From contig CM076154.1 in the NCBI GenBank assembly GCA_038025085.1, forward strand, positions 22,611,001 to 22,675,000: a stretch of DNA of 64,000 bases, in the 5' to 3' direction. Under the pieces are notes generated by a model that made no database searches, was not told where the DNA came from, and saw only the letters and a program-made list of their open reading frames with translations. The stretch's first letter is position 1. The number at the start of each line of letters is the position of its first letter. The position numbers were made by a program, and so were the translations under genes. The stretch is from Tetragonia tetragonoides. Lineage: Eukaryota > Streptophyta > Magnoliopsida > Caryophyllales > Aizoaceae. This document shows positions 31,361 to 42,119 of this stretch, piece after piece.

Positions 31361-32061
31361 GAGGTGGAGTGCTTGTCATCAGGAGAGGGAGAAGTAATGA
31401 GCAGGGCCGCACCAGCCGTGGTGGCAGCATTGGAGATTTGCTTGGCTTTACGGGTTTCTTCGAGAATTAATCTCGATCGGGCTTCATAAAAGGGAGGCAA
31501 AGGATTGCTTTGTTGAATGATTGTAGCTACACCATCATAATTTTCATTTAAACCCGCAACCAATTGAAGAACTAACCTCTGATTCGACACCGGAGCACCA
31601 ACGTTGGATAGTTGGTCAGCAAGCATTTTGAGTTCCTGACAGTAGGCAGAGACATTAGGAAAATCATCCTGCGCGACATGAGTGAACTGATGTTCAAGGT
31701 AGACAGCCCGAGAATTCTTGTTGTCGCGGAAAATATTTTCGAGACGTCCCCAAGCTTGTTGAGCAGTGGAATCGGGTTCTAATATGGTGTGCATTAGATC
31801 ATTCGAGATTGTGCCGTAAATCCATTGAAGGACGATAGCATCCGAACGAGACCAAAGGTCCTCCTCCGCGGCTGTCTTGGCTGTCGCAGTGGAGGATGGA
31901 GAAGGTGGAATGATGTGGTCCATAACCTGGTATGCTCGGCAATGAATCTTAAATAACTCTGCCCATGAAGAATATTGGCCGTTCTCCATCTCGAGAGTGA
32001 CTGGCATGAAGTTCTTAACATTGGTGACAGCAAGGGCTGGGTGGAATTTTTGTTCGTCCAT
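31324..32061 (-). CDS. Copia gag-like protein, fused to RT remnant
   Basis: The ORF encodes 245 residues. It begins [12 protein letters not shown] and has the UBN2-type gag core of plant copia elements ([86 protein letters not shown]). It is open from its start to about LITSPSPDD, after which an internal deletion joins it to RT sequence read in another frame. No zinc knuckle remains. The start lies about 80 bases after the PBS, as usual. It may still be translatable. Confidence 0.78.
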   Translation of the reverse strand: MDEQKFHPALAVTNVKNFMPVTLEMENGQYSSWAELFKIHCRAYQVMDHIIPPSPSSTATAKTAAEEDLWSRSDAIVLQWIYGTISNDLMHTILEPDSTAQQAWGRLENIFRDNKNSRAVYLEHQFTHVAQDDFPNVSAYCQELKMLADQLSNVGAPVSNQRLVLQLVAGLNENYDGVATIIQQSNPLPPFYEARSRLILEETRKAKQISNAATTAGAALLITSPSPDDKHSTSCLNHGPFISWT

Positions 32062-32142
32062 GGGGATAGGAGGAGGACAGAGGCAGAGAGGGAAAAGAAG
32101 GAAAAGAGGCGGAAGAGGTACGACATAATTAGAATTGTGTGA

Positions 32143-32154
32143 GCTCTGATACCA
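32143..32154 (-). promoter_or_regulatory. Copia PBS (initiator tRNA-Met)
   Basis: TGGTATCAGAGC on the minus strand, complementary to the 3' end of plant initiator tRNA-Met and directly inside the LTR end. Confidence 0.85.
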
Positions 32155-32164
32155 TGAAGGAAAT

Positions 32165-32166
<2 letters not shown>

Positions 32167-32209
<43 letters not shown>
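32167..32209. repeat. (AT)n microsatellite
   Basis: About 21 AT units at the place where the copia 5' LTR should continue. Confidence 0.95.
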
Positions 32210-32210
<1 letters not shown>

Positions 32211-33197
32211 CCCAATTTTTTTACTTTTTTAGATGGCATTTTAAGTGTTCTACAACCTTCTTTTCAGCTTAATTTTAGTTGAATATAGTTAAGACCAATT
32301 ATGTTCAGTTAATTCCAATTCATTTTTGTTCAGTCATGGTACAAACTTATCACATGAATTATTATTATTCCAATAGAAATATACAATGATACATGTATTT
32401 TTGGAAAGATTTCAATGCATACCTTCAAATTTGTTCAATGTTAAAGAACGTTCAACAAGTTATTAAGGGCTTTCAAGTTTCGACAAGTTATAGTCATTTC
32501 AGATCAGTTTGATTGAGGTGAGAACAATGGGCCTGTGTCTAAAAGGAAAGTATCAACTTTTCCTCTAAAAGAGTATTGCCTTTTGTACGCAACTGGATGA
32601 TGTAGCTGCCAGATTTAAGTTTAATATGTTTTAATATGTTTGGCACACTAACTATTTTATTAGATGAAAAGTTAGAATATGGCGAAAAATCAGTAGGAAA
32701 TAGCTAAAAATGTTATTAAATGAAAACAAATCAGCTATTTTGCTAGTTGAAATTGAACGCTTGCATGGGTAGCATTCAGGATTTAGATGTCCTTTGAATT
32801 AAAAGTTGAAAATAATCTGCTAAATTGTTTGATAACTGTTACACACGAAATAAAATGGACTTATAATACAGTAGATAATTTTGTCAATGGAAGTCAAAGT
32901 CAAAACGAATTTGAGAAGTCTTTGTAAAATAAAAGACTTTATATATATGTATACGAAAGCAGTTGTACGAATAGATAATACGAAGATCAGTTAAAGAGGA
33001 AGGATACCAAGAAAGTCAAGAGAAGTGGAAAACGTGGGGGAAGTTGGACACCAACATGAAGGAAGTGGACAAGGAGAAGAACTGCAAGATCATGGGCAGT
33101 TATCTCAGACCCCTATAAATAGAATAAGAAACAGAACTACAAGGCAGTAGAGCTCATATTGACAAGACGTCATAAAGTAGACATTAAAGTAGTATTA
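32210..33197. other. Gene-free stretch leading into the Tat LTR
   Basis: AT-rich, no gene. The right part (from somewhere between about 32840 and 33000) belongs to the 5' LTR of the following Tat element: a TATA box lies at 33114-33121. The exact LTR start was not found. Confidence 0.4.
33114..33121 (+). promoter_or_regulatory. TATA box in Tat LTR
   Basis: TATAAATA inside the LTR, plus strand, upstream of the PBS and gag. Confidence 0.55.
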
Positions 33198-34065
33198 GGC
33201 CCCGTTTGGTTGCGTCTAAAGTAAAGGAGTGGAATCACTTAATTCATTACTTATGTTTGGTAGGCTACATTTGGGCTTGAAACTCAAATCTGTCCAGATT
33301 CAAGTCTCCCCAAAACTAATACCACCTCAATCTCCCGATTTTCTAGTGGTATCAAAATGATACCTCCCTTATCATTATTCATTGACAAAACAACTGAAAA
33401 TAAATTTGACAAAATAAAAACTAAAACCCAATCAAACTAAAATAGAAGTCCCCTTTCTCTCTCCTCACAAGCCACTGGTCCACCACAGCTAAAGTCTCCG
33501 ACCACCGTCCTCAGCCAGCCTTCCGGCCACCACAACCACCTTACCTACCCACTCTCCCTTCCCTCTCTCCATTTTCTCTCTCCTCTCCACCACAACAACC
33601 GAGATCTGACCACCATGGCACCACCAAACCTTAGATGAAGCCCTAAATGGGGAAGGGGACGAGAGAGAAAAGGGCTCGATGGTGGTCAGGAGAGGGTGGA
33701 GGAAAGAGAAAAGGTCGATGGTGGGCATGGGGAAATGGCACTCAGTGGTGGTCAGGGGAGGATGAAGGAGAGAGAAAAGGTCGATGGTGGGCATGGGAAA
33801 ATGGCTCTGGCTGGACATGGGAAAGGGGAGGAGAGAGAAAATGGATGGGTGCCTTTTTTTTTTTTTTTTTTTAATTGTATTAAAAGTCTATTTTTGAAGG
33901 ATAATACTTTTTAACCCAAAAATAATTAAAAAAAATAATTTACTTGATTCGATATCTTCACTAACCCAAACAACTTATATGAAGTATGGAGTCCCCATTA
34001 TTCCATACCTAGAGGTTTTATGTTTCATACCAAATCCATTCCACTTCTTCGAACCAAACAGGCCC
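33198..34065. mobile_element. PIF/Harbinger-type (Tourist-like) non-autonomous element
   Basis: Begins GGCCCCGTTTGGTT and ends, in reverse complement, GGGCCTGTTTGGTT; it is flanked on both sides by TTA (33195-33197 and 34066-34068). Three-base TTA duplication and GG(C/G)CC-GTTTGG ends fit PIF/Harbinger MITEs. It is 868 bp, large for a MITE, and its middle is GA-rich with internal tandem copies of GGTCGATGGTGGGCATGG. The ORFs in that part are low-complexity artefacts. It splits the Tat LTR. Confidence 0.82.
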
Positions 34066-34486
34066 TTAGTGTATCTTAGGAGTGGATTATCAGTTAGGCT
34101 CTTCGAGCAAGTGTAATCAAGTCACTCAGCAATGTCGCCTTCTTTTGAGGTATAATTGCTTTATCTTTTATTTTTGTGCATTGAATCGAATGTATGCCTT
34201 ACTCTGATCGAGTGAAGTATGTTTAAGATTCCATCCTAAATCTTGTTTTTAAAGTTCCAATTTATGCTTGTTTATGTGGCTTTCTGTTGAAGTATTCGTA
34301 GATAATAATTGTCACTATTGATAAGTGTCCATCTTTTGACCGAGTAGTGTTGGGGTGCAGGAGTGGGTTCGAATAGGGAGCGGCCTACTCAAAGATAGTC
34401 CTCGACGCTTTTTAGAACCTTTTAGGGTGCGTAGAGCTACCCTTATAGGTTGCTTGTGACCCCTAAGTACCAATCGCATCAACAAA

Positions 34487-34505
34487 TTTGGCGACCACAA
34501 TGGGA
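34487..34505 (+). promoter_or_regulatory. Tat primer binding site
   Basis: TTGGCGACCACAATGGGAG resembles the TTGGCGAC...GGGGA PBS of Tat/Ogre elements and follows an LTR-like end CATCAACA. Confidence 0.55.
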
Positions 34506-34539
34506 GTATCGAAATACACTCCACGAATAAACCTTTTTA

Positions 34540-35410
34540 ATGCCTCAAACTAGGTCTCAGGTAAGAAATATATCTGATGATATGAGTGCCCAAAGAGAGG
34601 ATAATGCTTCGAATGCAGCATCCCAACCTCAAGTCTCATCTTCTCATGAAGAAAATCCATGAAAATCAAGGTTTGATATACACGAAATTTATGAGAAGTT
34701 TGTTGAATGTATGAAAGAAACTTTATTGGTTGCTCGAGAAAGCCAACAAAAAGAGTATAATGAGCAATATAGAGCCTTAGCACATGAAACTTCAAGGGTT
34801 TGTCACCAAATCATAGAAAGCGCAGCTACAGATTCGAAAGATAGTCGGGCTAGGGAAGTAAATAAAATTATACTAGATATAAACGAGACTTTTAATTCTA
34901 CATTTTTAGCCTTGTCGAAAAAGCATGGCTACCGACGTGACAGTTAATTTAGAGCCATATATTGAGAAGCACAACCAACTGATCGAAAATGTCATACAAC
35001 TGGGCAGAGGAACTTTAAAAGATAAAATACCTATAGGGGATAATAACGAGTCACCTATAGGATATCAACCACCAGGTTTCCCTAGGGAACCTCAACGAAC
35101 ATTTAGTAACTTTGAAACAAGGCAACCATCGAATCCTATTAATTTAACACCAGTCCGTGGGGTCAATACGAATCTAGGCCTAGGACCTTCAGGAGATAGA
35201 AATAACATAGGAAAAGATAAAATCCCAGGGATTTCTTTCGAATATCTCAGGACATCTAACATATCTCTCAGCCCGTGTATCCTGAAGCTATTTCACAGGG
35301 ACGTATTCTCGTAGGACAGGGAATCCGTTCCACCCCTTCGAAGGGAATTATCAGGGGAGAAGGCCAACCAGTTTTGGCCAAAATTTACTAGTATAATCCA
35401 AAAATATGGT
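34540..35410 (+). pseudogene. Tat gag, N-terminal part
   Basis: The frame opens at 34540 (MPQTRSQVRN), meets a TGA at 34660-34662, stays in frame to 34947 (FDIHEIYEKFVECMKETLL..., an alpha-helical region), then shifts; 34925-35250 carries the next stretch (YIEKHNQLIEN, PPGFPREPQRTF). At 35411 it is cut by the gag-only element and resumes at 38647. The family assignment rests on position and on the gag core further right. Confidence 0.65.
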
Positions 35411-36347
35411 GATGCAGGAGCAACATGCTTAAAAAACGATACACATCATATTCACCATTATATAGATCTTAGGAATGATCTTGATTCCTCTACACGGCTC
35501 CTCAAGAACAACAATGGTGTTTTCCAAGGGGAATTGAAAGAACATTCAATCTTAGTTCTATTATGTTCGTTTATGGAGCATGTTTTAAAATGGGTTACAA
35601 TTACATTGCCTCCTACATTGAAGATACTTTGGAATACACGCGCAAGATGGGGATTAAAGCTCTTGTTATATGATCACGTCATTATGGAGAACCTCGTAAT
35701 CTTGGCAGTTCTGATAGTTGTTCGTATTTTGGCCATAACTCGCTCATACTAAATCTAAACGTGATGATTCAAATCTCTGTAGAAAGATATGATCGAGATC
35801 TACAACATTGATGCTTTGAGTTTTCTCTAATTCAAAGCGCAACATGGTCAAAAACGCGTAACAAGTTACGGAACATATTCCTTGCGCGCCAAGGCAACGA
35901 CTTTAGTTTAGTTATTGTGTCCTAGTTTATTTTAACTTGCTTTTAGCGTGATTTATTGCTTAGGAAACTAATAATCTGGTTATTATTAGCATTATGAGTC
36001 CATTAGGTATTAGGAAAGTTGTTAGTTAGTTCATTTTACAATTGTAATCAGTTTCATAGTTAGTTTCCTACTTGGATTAGGATTCCTAGTAGCTTTAGAT
36101 TTCTTTGTCTATATATAGGGGAGAGCACGAAATTGTAACATAGACTTTGATGATTAATGATTAATACGTGAGTATTTACCCCCTCAAATTGAGTGATTCA
36201 GTTTGAAACCCTTGTGTGTGATGCGCAAGTCTTGTTCTTGAGTGATTCTTGAACGAAAACCCCAACCCCTTGAGTGATTCGAGAGGTATATCCCTTTTAT
36301 TGTTTTGTTTATCAAAAATACAGAAAATCCCTAAATAAATCACATCA
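35411..36347 (+). repeat. 5' LTR of gag-only element (937 bp)
   Basis: Starts TGATGCAGGAGC, ends AAATCACATCA; a TATATATA box lies at about 36112-36119 followed by GGGGAGAGCACG, a likely promoter start region. The ORF tail MKEHSILVLLCS... (35534-35752) in this copy is the same reading as the end of the gag ORF in the 3' LTR. Confidence 0.9.
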
Positions 36348-36350
36348 ACT

Positions 36351-36362
36351 TGGTATCAGAGC
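36351..36362 (+). promoter_or_regulatory. PBS (initiator tRNA-Met)
   Basis: TGGTATCAGAGC, three bases after the 5' LTR end. Confidence 0.85.
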
Positions 36363-36648
36363 AAGCTTTTGGAGTTTTCTAAAACTTCAAACGATCCAGA
36401 TTGACAGAAGATTATTAAAGTTGTTCGTGTTCGTGCTGCTGTTCATCAGAATTTTGGAGCCCTTTTTTGACAAAGCAATAGTGTTTTTCGCAGGTAACTG
36501 GCATTCTGAGCAAGATTAGTTAAGCTTTGCTTACTAGCCCTGTGTTATTTTTGCGAAATTCAATTGTTTACTCCTGTTTTTGAGCCGTTTTGTGTTTTAC
36601 GAGTGGAAAATATTATTTCGACATTGATCTTATGAAGCAATAAACAAT

Positions 36649-38046
36649 ATGAGGTCACCATGGAATTCTAAGTTTATTGAGTCCAGCTTAGATGAGTTTA
36701 GTGGGTTGTATTGTTCAAAGGACTTTTGTCGATGGCTTAAGAAGGTTGACGAGTTATTTTTATGTTATGAGTTTACTGACTATGAGCAAGTAAAGATTGT
36801 GATTTCTCGCCTAAGAGGACCTGCTCTAGTTTGGTGGGAGTCTTTGAAATCTCGCAGAAAACTCATGAGGAAAGGGAAAATCCGCACCATGAGCAAATTG
36901 AAGAAGTATCTCAACAGAAGATTTTCATATCCGAGCAATGATCAAGAATGTTCATGTGCATATTGTTATGATGAAAGTATTAAACTTTTGTTATCTGAGA
37001 TGAGGGTGAGACGGATTGAACAACAATTGCAGAAGTTAAGAGAAGAGGAACGAGATAATAACCAATGTTCCAATTGTTTTGGTTTCGGTCACTTTATAGA
37101 TGAATGTGCTACAAAGTTTCAAGTAACTATAGAATACATTAAAGAAGTGCACGCGGCTGAAGAATCTTTGAGATCTTGTGAAGTCAAAGAACCAAAGAAC
37201 GGGATCATTGAGGAGTTTTTGCAAAAATCTGATCTTTATGGTTCGTTTAAAGATATTGTTCCTATTGAAGACTCACAAGAAAAGGCCAAGAACATGGATT
37301 CCTTGATTGATGTTCAAGTTTATGTTTCAAAACAACAAACCGTGGTTCATGAGTTTGTTGAGGAAGAATTCATTGAACCAGATAATATTGGTGTTTTTCT
37401 TGATGATCTTGGTTATAATGATGACCTTTTGAAAGAAGAATTTTCTTTTGACCCAAGTCAACCACCTATATTTGATGAGGTAAGTCAAGAAGATGAGGTT
37501 GACATCATTACTAACCTTGTGGTCGTGGATTCATTGAAGACATCTCAACATGATTCATTGTTTTTCAAATATGAAGACTTTGTTCATACTGACTTCTCCA
37601 AGAATTGTACGATTTATTTGATGGAAGATCATGGAGACAAAACTCAAGAAAAGATTGTTGCCGACCAAGAATTGGGGACAATTCTTTTTGAAGAAAGGGA
37701 GATTGATGCAGGAGCAACATGCTTAAAAAACGATACACATCATATTCACCATTATATAGATCTTAGGAATGATCTTGATTCCTCTACACGGCTCCTCAAG
37801 AACAACAATGGTGTTTTCCAAGGGGAATTGAAAGAACATTCAATCTTAGTTCTATTATGTTCGTTTATGGAGCATGTTTTAAAATGGGTTACAATTATAT
37901 TTCCTCCTACATTGAAGATACTTTGGAATACACGCGCAAGATGGGGATTAAAGCTCTTGTTATATGATCACGTCATTATGGAGAACCTCGTAATCTTGGC
38001 AGTTCTGATAGTTGTTCGTATTTTGGCCATAACTCGCTCATACTAA
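36649..38046 (+). CDS. Gag-type protein with zinc knuckle, C-terminus encoded by LTR
   Basis: An intact ORF of 465 residues. Residues about 20-95 are a gypsy-type gag core (FCRWLKKVDELFLCYEF, RLRGPALVWWESLKS, MSKLKKYLNRRF). A basic coiled region follows (about 117-137), then a CCHC zinc knuckle at C140, C143, H148, C153 that would bind RNA. Residues 160-350 are acidic with no known domain. From about residue 352 the ORF crosses the polypurine tract and enters the 3' LTR, ending at 38046; that tail includes a hydrophobic stretch (VILAVLIVVRIL) that could be a membrane segment. The only protein of its element; probably packages its RNA into particles supplied by a partner. Confidence 0.85.
   Translation: MRSPWNSKFIESSLDEFSGLYCSKDFCRWLKKVDELFLCYEFTDYEQVKIVISRLRGPALVWWESLKSRRKLMRKGKIRTMSKLKKYLNRRFSYPSNDQECSCAYCYDESIKLLLSEMRVRRIEQQLQKLREEERDNNQCSNCFGFGHFIDECATKFQVTIEYIKEVHAAEESLRSCEVKEPKNGIIEEFLQKSDLYGSFKDIVPIEDSQEKAKNMDSLIDVQVYVSKQQTVVHEFVEEEFIEPDNIGVFLDDLGYNDDLLKEEFSFDPSQPPIFDEVSQEDEVDIITNLVVVDSLKTSQHDSLFFKYEDFVHTDFSKNCTIYLMEDHGDKTQEKIVADQELGTILFEEREIDAGATCLKNDTHHIHHYIDLRNDLDSSTRLLKNNNGVFQGELKEHSILVLLCSFMEHVLKWVTIIFPPTLKILWNTRARWGLKLLLYDHVIMENLVILAVLIVVRILAITRSY
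37690..37703 (+). promoter_or_regulatory. Polypurine tract
   Basis: GAAGAAAGGGAGAT directly before the 3' LTR; it is also coding sequence of the gag ORF. Confidence 0.75.
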
Positions 38047-38641
38047 ATCTAAACGTGATGATTCAAATCTCTGTAGAAAGATATGATCGAGATCTACAAC
38101 ATTGATGCTTTGAGTTTTCTCTAATTCAAAGCGCAACATGGTCAAAAACGCGTAACAAGTTACGGAACATATTCCTTGCGCGCCAAGGCAACGACTTTAG
38201 TTTAGTTATTGTGTCCTAGTTTATTTTAACTTGCTTTTAGCGTGATTTATTGCTTAGGAAACTAATAATCTGGTTATTATTAGCATTATGAGTCCATTAG
38301 GTATTAGGAAAGTTGTTAGTTAGTTCATTTTACAATTGTAATCAGTTTCATAGTTAGTTTCCTACTTGGATTAGGATTCCTAGTAGCTTTAGATTTCTTT
38401 GTCTATATATAGGGGAGAGCACGAAATTGTAACATAGACTTTGATGATTAATGATTAATACGTGAGTATTTACCCCCTCAAATTGAGTGATTCAGTTTGA
38501 AACCCTTGTGTGTGATGCGCAAGTCTTGTTCTTGAGTGATTCTTGAACGAAAACCCCAACCCCTTGAGTGATTCGAGAGGTATATCCCTTTTATTGTTTT
38601 GTTTATCAAAAATACAGAAAATTCCTAAATAAATCACATCA
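37704..38641 (+). repeat. 3' LTR of gag-only element (938 bp)
   Basis: Near-identical to 35411-36347 along its length, with a TATA box at about 38405-38412. It supplies the stop codon and the last 114 or so codons of the gag ORF. Confidence 0.92.
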
Positions 38642-38646
38642 TATGG

Positions 38647-41084
38647 AACGAATGATTTTAATAATCACCCATACAGTGCGCAACCCACTGCATATGCCCA
38701 CTCGATGCCAGTAATGATGGAGAAGAACCTATTCAATCACAAATTTAACAAATTATGGAAAGGCTATATGGGCCATCCCTAAGAAAAGTACACATGCCTT
38801 TAACGAGTAAGCCTTATCCAGAGTGAGTCGATAGATCACAGCCATTTCCTCGAAGATTTAGAGTCCTTGATTTTACTTTATTTTTCAGGAGAAGACAATG
38901 TTTCTGCTTTAGAACATCTAGCTAGATTCTCATGTCAATGTAAGGAAGTAACAGATAATGAATATCTAAACTTTGAATGTTCTATAGTTCTGTAACTGAA
39001 ATTGCCTTTAATTGGTATATAAGCCAAGCCCCAAATTCGATACATAGTTGGGAGGAAATGCAATTTCACTTCCAAAATCATTTTGCCAGAACCCAACCGG
39101 GCATTTCGATGAGTGATCTAGCTAGAATAAGACAACATCCTGGAGAATCAATAGAAGAATATCTATCTAAATTTAAAAGGGCCAGGATACGTTGTGGTAC
39201 AAATTTACTTGAAAAAGAATTTGTACAATTAGCCAAAGAAAATATGGCTACAGTATACATAATGAAATTTGATGGTATTCCTTTCGAGAACTTTAGGGAA
39301 TTAGCAAAAAGTCCAATACGATACGAAAATATGCTAAGAGAAGAAAGTAAAAGAAAACACCAAGGTTTTAATGCATTCGAAGTAGAAGCACCATGGGTGT
39401 TTGAAGATTCATTCGAAATAGACTATACTGAATTTAAGAAAGGACCACCCTTTTCTTGTCCTAAACTCGAAAAGAAAGACATTTTAATCGAAATTGGAGG
39501 GGAACCTATGAAGTATTCCTTTGACACAACGAAAACTGATAAAATATTCGACTGGTTACTTGCTAATACGAAAATTAGAAGGATCAGGAATATTAGGATA
39601 CCTTCGAATTCAGAATTCGAGAAAAAGCCATATTGTAAATGTCATAATACCACGACACATATAATTAATGACTGTACATATTTTTGAAATATTATACAGA
39701 AGAAGATATACGATAAGGAACTATTTTTTCCTTAAGAGGATAAAACAAAGATTGAAAAAGATCATTTTCAACAAACCTTAGAAATAAACATGACAGATAT
39801 CGACACATCTGCTATTTCGTGTCTACAAGTATCCAATTACACGAAGATGACCAACATAATGTTTAACAGATACACAAACCAGGGCATCTTGACCTTCCCA
39901 AAGGTCAAGGACGAAGGGTTAGAAGGAATGTGTAGGTGGCACATGAATACACTACACACTACTGACCAATGTTAGATATTCCGGAGGTTCGTTGCCAACA
40001 AAAAGGAACTAGGAACAATTGTGTTGACCTATGTCGAAAGGGTCACCTCAGGAATGGAACCAGCTAATGATATTAAAGTACATTAGCAAGAAGTGAGGCC
40101 TGTCAATAAGGAACAAACGCCAATTCCAGGGATAAGATATAAAAGGAATCCCTCGAAACAGAAGGGGTAGTAACTCTAAAAATTGATACCAATCTAAAAG
40201 GACTACAGAAGGTGTTATGCCCTGATTGTTCTGATATTCTACACATCAAATTGGTGCGTTTACAGATTATACCCAATGATCCAAATTGGGTACCTTCCTA
40301 TCAACAAAATTATGGAATACCCAAGCGTCCACGAACGGATATTTTCCCTGCAGGAAGAGGGTATTGAGGAGGAAGAGGTGGCAGGTTGGGGGGCAGATAT
40401 GCCCTAAGAGGGGGATTACCTCAACAAAGTATGAGGACTGCAGGGTATTTCGAAGATACCGGATCGTCGAACATGACTCAATTAGGAAACATCCCTTAGA
40501 AAGCCTAGGAACGAAATCAAGTGGATGAAAAGTTAAGTCATGCAAGAGCTCTAATAGCAATGAAAATGCGACAAGAAAAACTCATCAACCAACTAAAGAT
40601 TGATAAGGATACAATGCCGAAAGGAACATTGCAAATACAGGTTGGCAAAATCAAATTTTCAACTAGAAGAAGTGAGGGGGTAGATATAGACACCCTCAGC
40701 GATCAGATGAGGGATGTGAAAGTCCACTCCAGCAAGTTCGAAAGGAGAGACATAGAGGAAGACGAATATACCTCAAATGACGCAATCGAAATTTACGTCA
40801 ATGATGAGGAGTTTGCACGAACGCAAGCAATACAACGGGCTTTGAATTTCGAAGACAAACCTGAAGTTAGCATGGTAGAAGTCATGCATCCAGAGATCCA
40901 GCAAGAAGGACAAAGCAGGGATCAACCACAATGGCACGAGATGGAGGAGGAAGATGAGGCCTACGAATTTGTGGCCCAAACAGGTACGTCCTTTCCATCT
41001 CCACTAGAGTTAGAAAGAAACTTAACTTCTAGTTTAGATGATTCACCATATGAATTTATCGAAAATACACTCCTAGATTTATGA
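38647..41084 (+). pseudogene. Tat gag, core and C-terminal part
   Basis: 38977-39687 holds the gag core: TEIAFNWYISQAPNSIHSW, FQNHFARTQPGISMSDLARI, GESIEEYLSKFKRAR, and ends with a zinc-finger-like CKCHNTTTHIINDC. 39790-39975 (FPKVKDEGLEGMCRWH) and 40521-41084 (coiled and acidic linker) continue it in other frames with stops between. This is the part of gag that follows the inserted element. Gag would build the virus-like particle; this copy is dead. Confidence 0.7.
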
Positions 41085-41159
41085 TGTTATGAGGACTCAA
41101 ATATTTTAGACATCTAAGAAACTGAGGCTAGTGCTTGTGAACATTAGGATTTATTGAAT

Positions 41160-41735
41160 AGAAAAGAATAATCATATTAAACCTCTATATATCAAAGCAG
41201 AAATTGATAATGTAGGAATAAATAAGGTTTTAATTGATAATGGAGCAGCCGTGAATGTATTACCATTATCTACCCTACCATATTAAGAAAATCCACGAAG
41301 GATTTAATAATTGCAGACGTAGAAACATATGGCTTCTCCGGACAAGCCACTAAATCGAATGGAATGTTACCAGTGAAAATTAAAGTAGGGAATACGATTT
41401 CCTATACTGCATTTTTTGTAGTTGACACTAGTTCTAGTTATCAAGCATTACTAAGAAGAGATTGGATTCATAGCAATTATTGGATACCATCTACTTTACA
41501 CCAAATACTAATAATTTGGAATTGCGAAAAATTTGAAGCTGTAAAGGCAGAAAAAAAGCCTCATCTAATCCTTGCTATTTTTGTGGAAGACAAGCTATAC
41601 ACAGGGGAGTGCGCACCAATTCGAATAGAGTTCATCGAAGAACAACGAAAGAAAGGAGCCAATAGAAGACCAGGAGAAGACACCGAAGCAAAGACCAAGG
41701 ATTTTAGCAACAAGTTAAAGGAAGGACCCCTTTGA
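41160..41735 (+). pseudogene. Tat aspartic protease
   Basis: About 41190-41285 reads YIKAEIDNVGINKVLIDNG followed by AAVNVLPLSTLPY, the protease active-site region with DNGA in place of DTGA/DSGA. After a stop and shift, 41364-41735 gives KIKVGNTISYTAFFVVDT and LLRRDWIHSNYWIPSTLHQ, the second half of the protease. A basic Glu/Lys-rich linker ends the segment. Confidence 0.68.
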
Positions 41736-42119
41736 AAATTACAGCTTCCTGGAGAAAGGACTAGAAATAGTTGTAATTATTATCTTATTTTTAATAGTTA
41801 TTCTGTCTAAAACAATAGCTTGTAGAAATCCTATTCAAACTAATACATATGTTTTTTATGAAGAACATGATTCTGTAGTTGAATTAAAGAATGTCATAGA
41901 TAAAACTCTAAGAGTTGTGGCATGATTAAACCGCGAACAAAAATTTATTCATGCAATGACTAATGAATTAAAAGAAATGCAAGAAGAGAATATCATATAT
42001 TAAATGCCAGAACGAATCTGGGAAAAGAATGAAGATATAAAAATGGAGATACAAGATCCATTAGAAGAATTTAATTTTGGAATAAAGAAAATCTCAGAAC
42101 ATACATTAGTGCGAAATTA
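41736..42119 (+). other. Degenerate protease-RT linker
   Basis: Many stops in all frames; no domain recognised. It spans the gap between protease and RT in the Tat element. Confidence 0.4.

Larger units (their letters stand above)
29918..32168 (-). mobile_element. Internally deleted Ty1/copia element
   Basis: Minus strand: last 14 bp of a 5' LTR (32168-32155), PBS TGGTATCAGAGC (32154-32143), gag ORF (32061-31324), RT (31360-30780), RNase H (30708-30082), polypurine-like GACTGCGGAGGTG, and a 198-bp 3' LTR (30115-29918). Protease and integrase are missing. The rest of the 5' LTR is replaced by an AT microsatellite. It inserted into cassette B. Confidence 0.82.
35411..38641 (+). mobile_element. 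Young gag-only LTR retrotransposon (TR-GAG-like)
   Basis: Two nearly identical LTRs (35411-36347 and 37704-38641) flank 1.36 kb that holds a PBS, one gag-type ORF and a polypurine tract. Target duplication TATGG (35406-35410 and 38642-38646) is exact. LTR ends are TGATG...CATCA. By eye only a few differences separate the LTRs (for example in TTACATTGCC versus TTATATTTCC, and ATCCC versus ATTCC), so insertion is recent. It has no protease, RT, RNase H or integrase and would need another element's enzymes. It lies inside the gag of the Tat element. Confidence 0.92.

Noticed and set aside
33647..33914. Gly/Trp-rich ORFs (33647-33874 and 33696-33914)
   Set aside because: They lie in the GA-rich tandem part of the PIF-type MITE.
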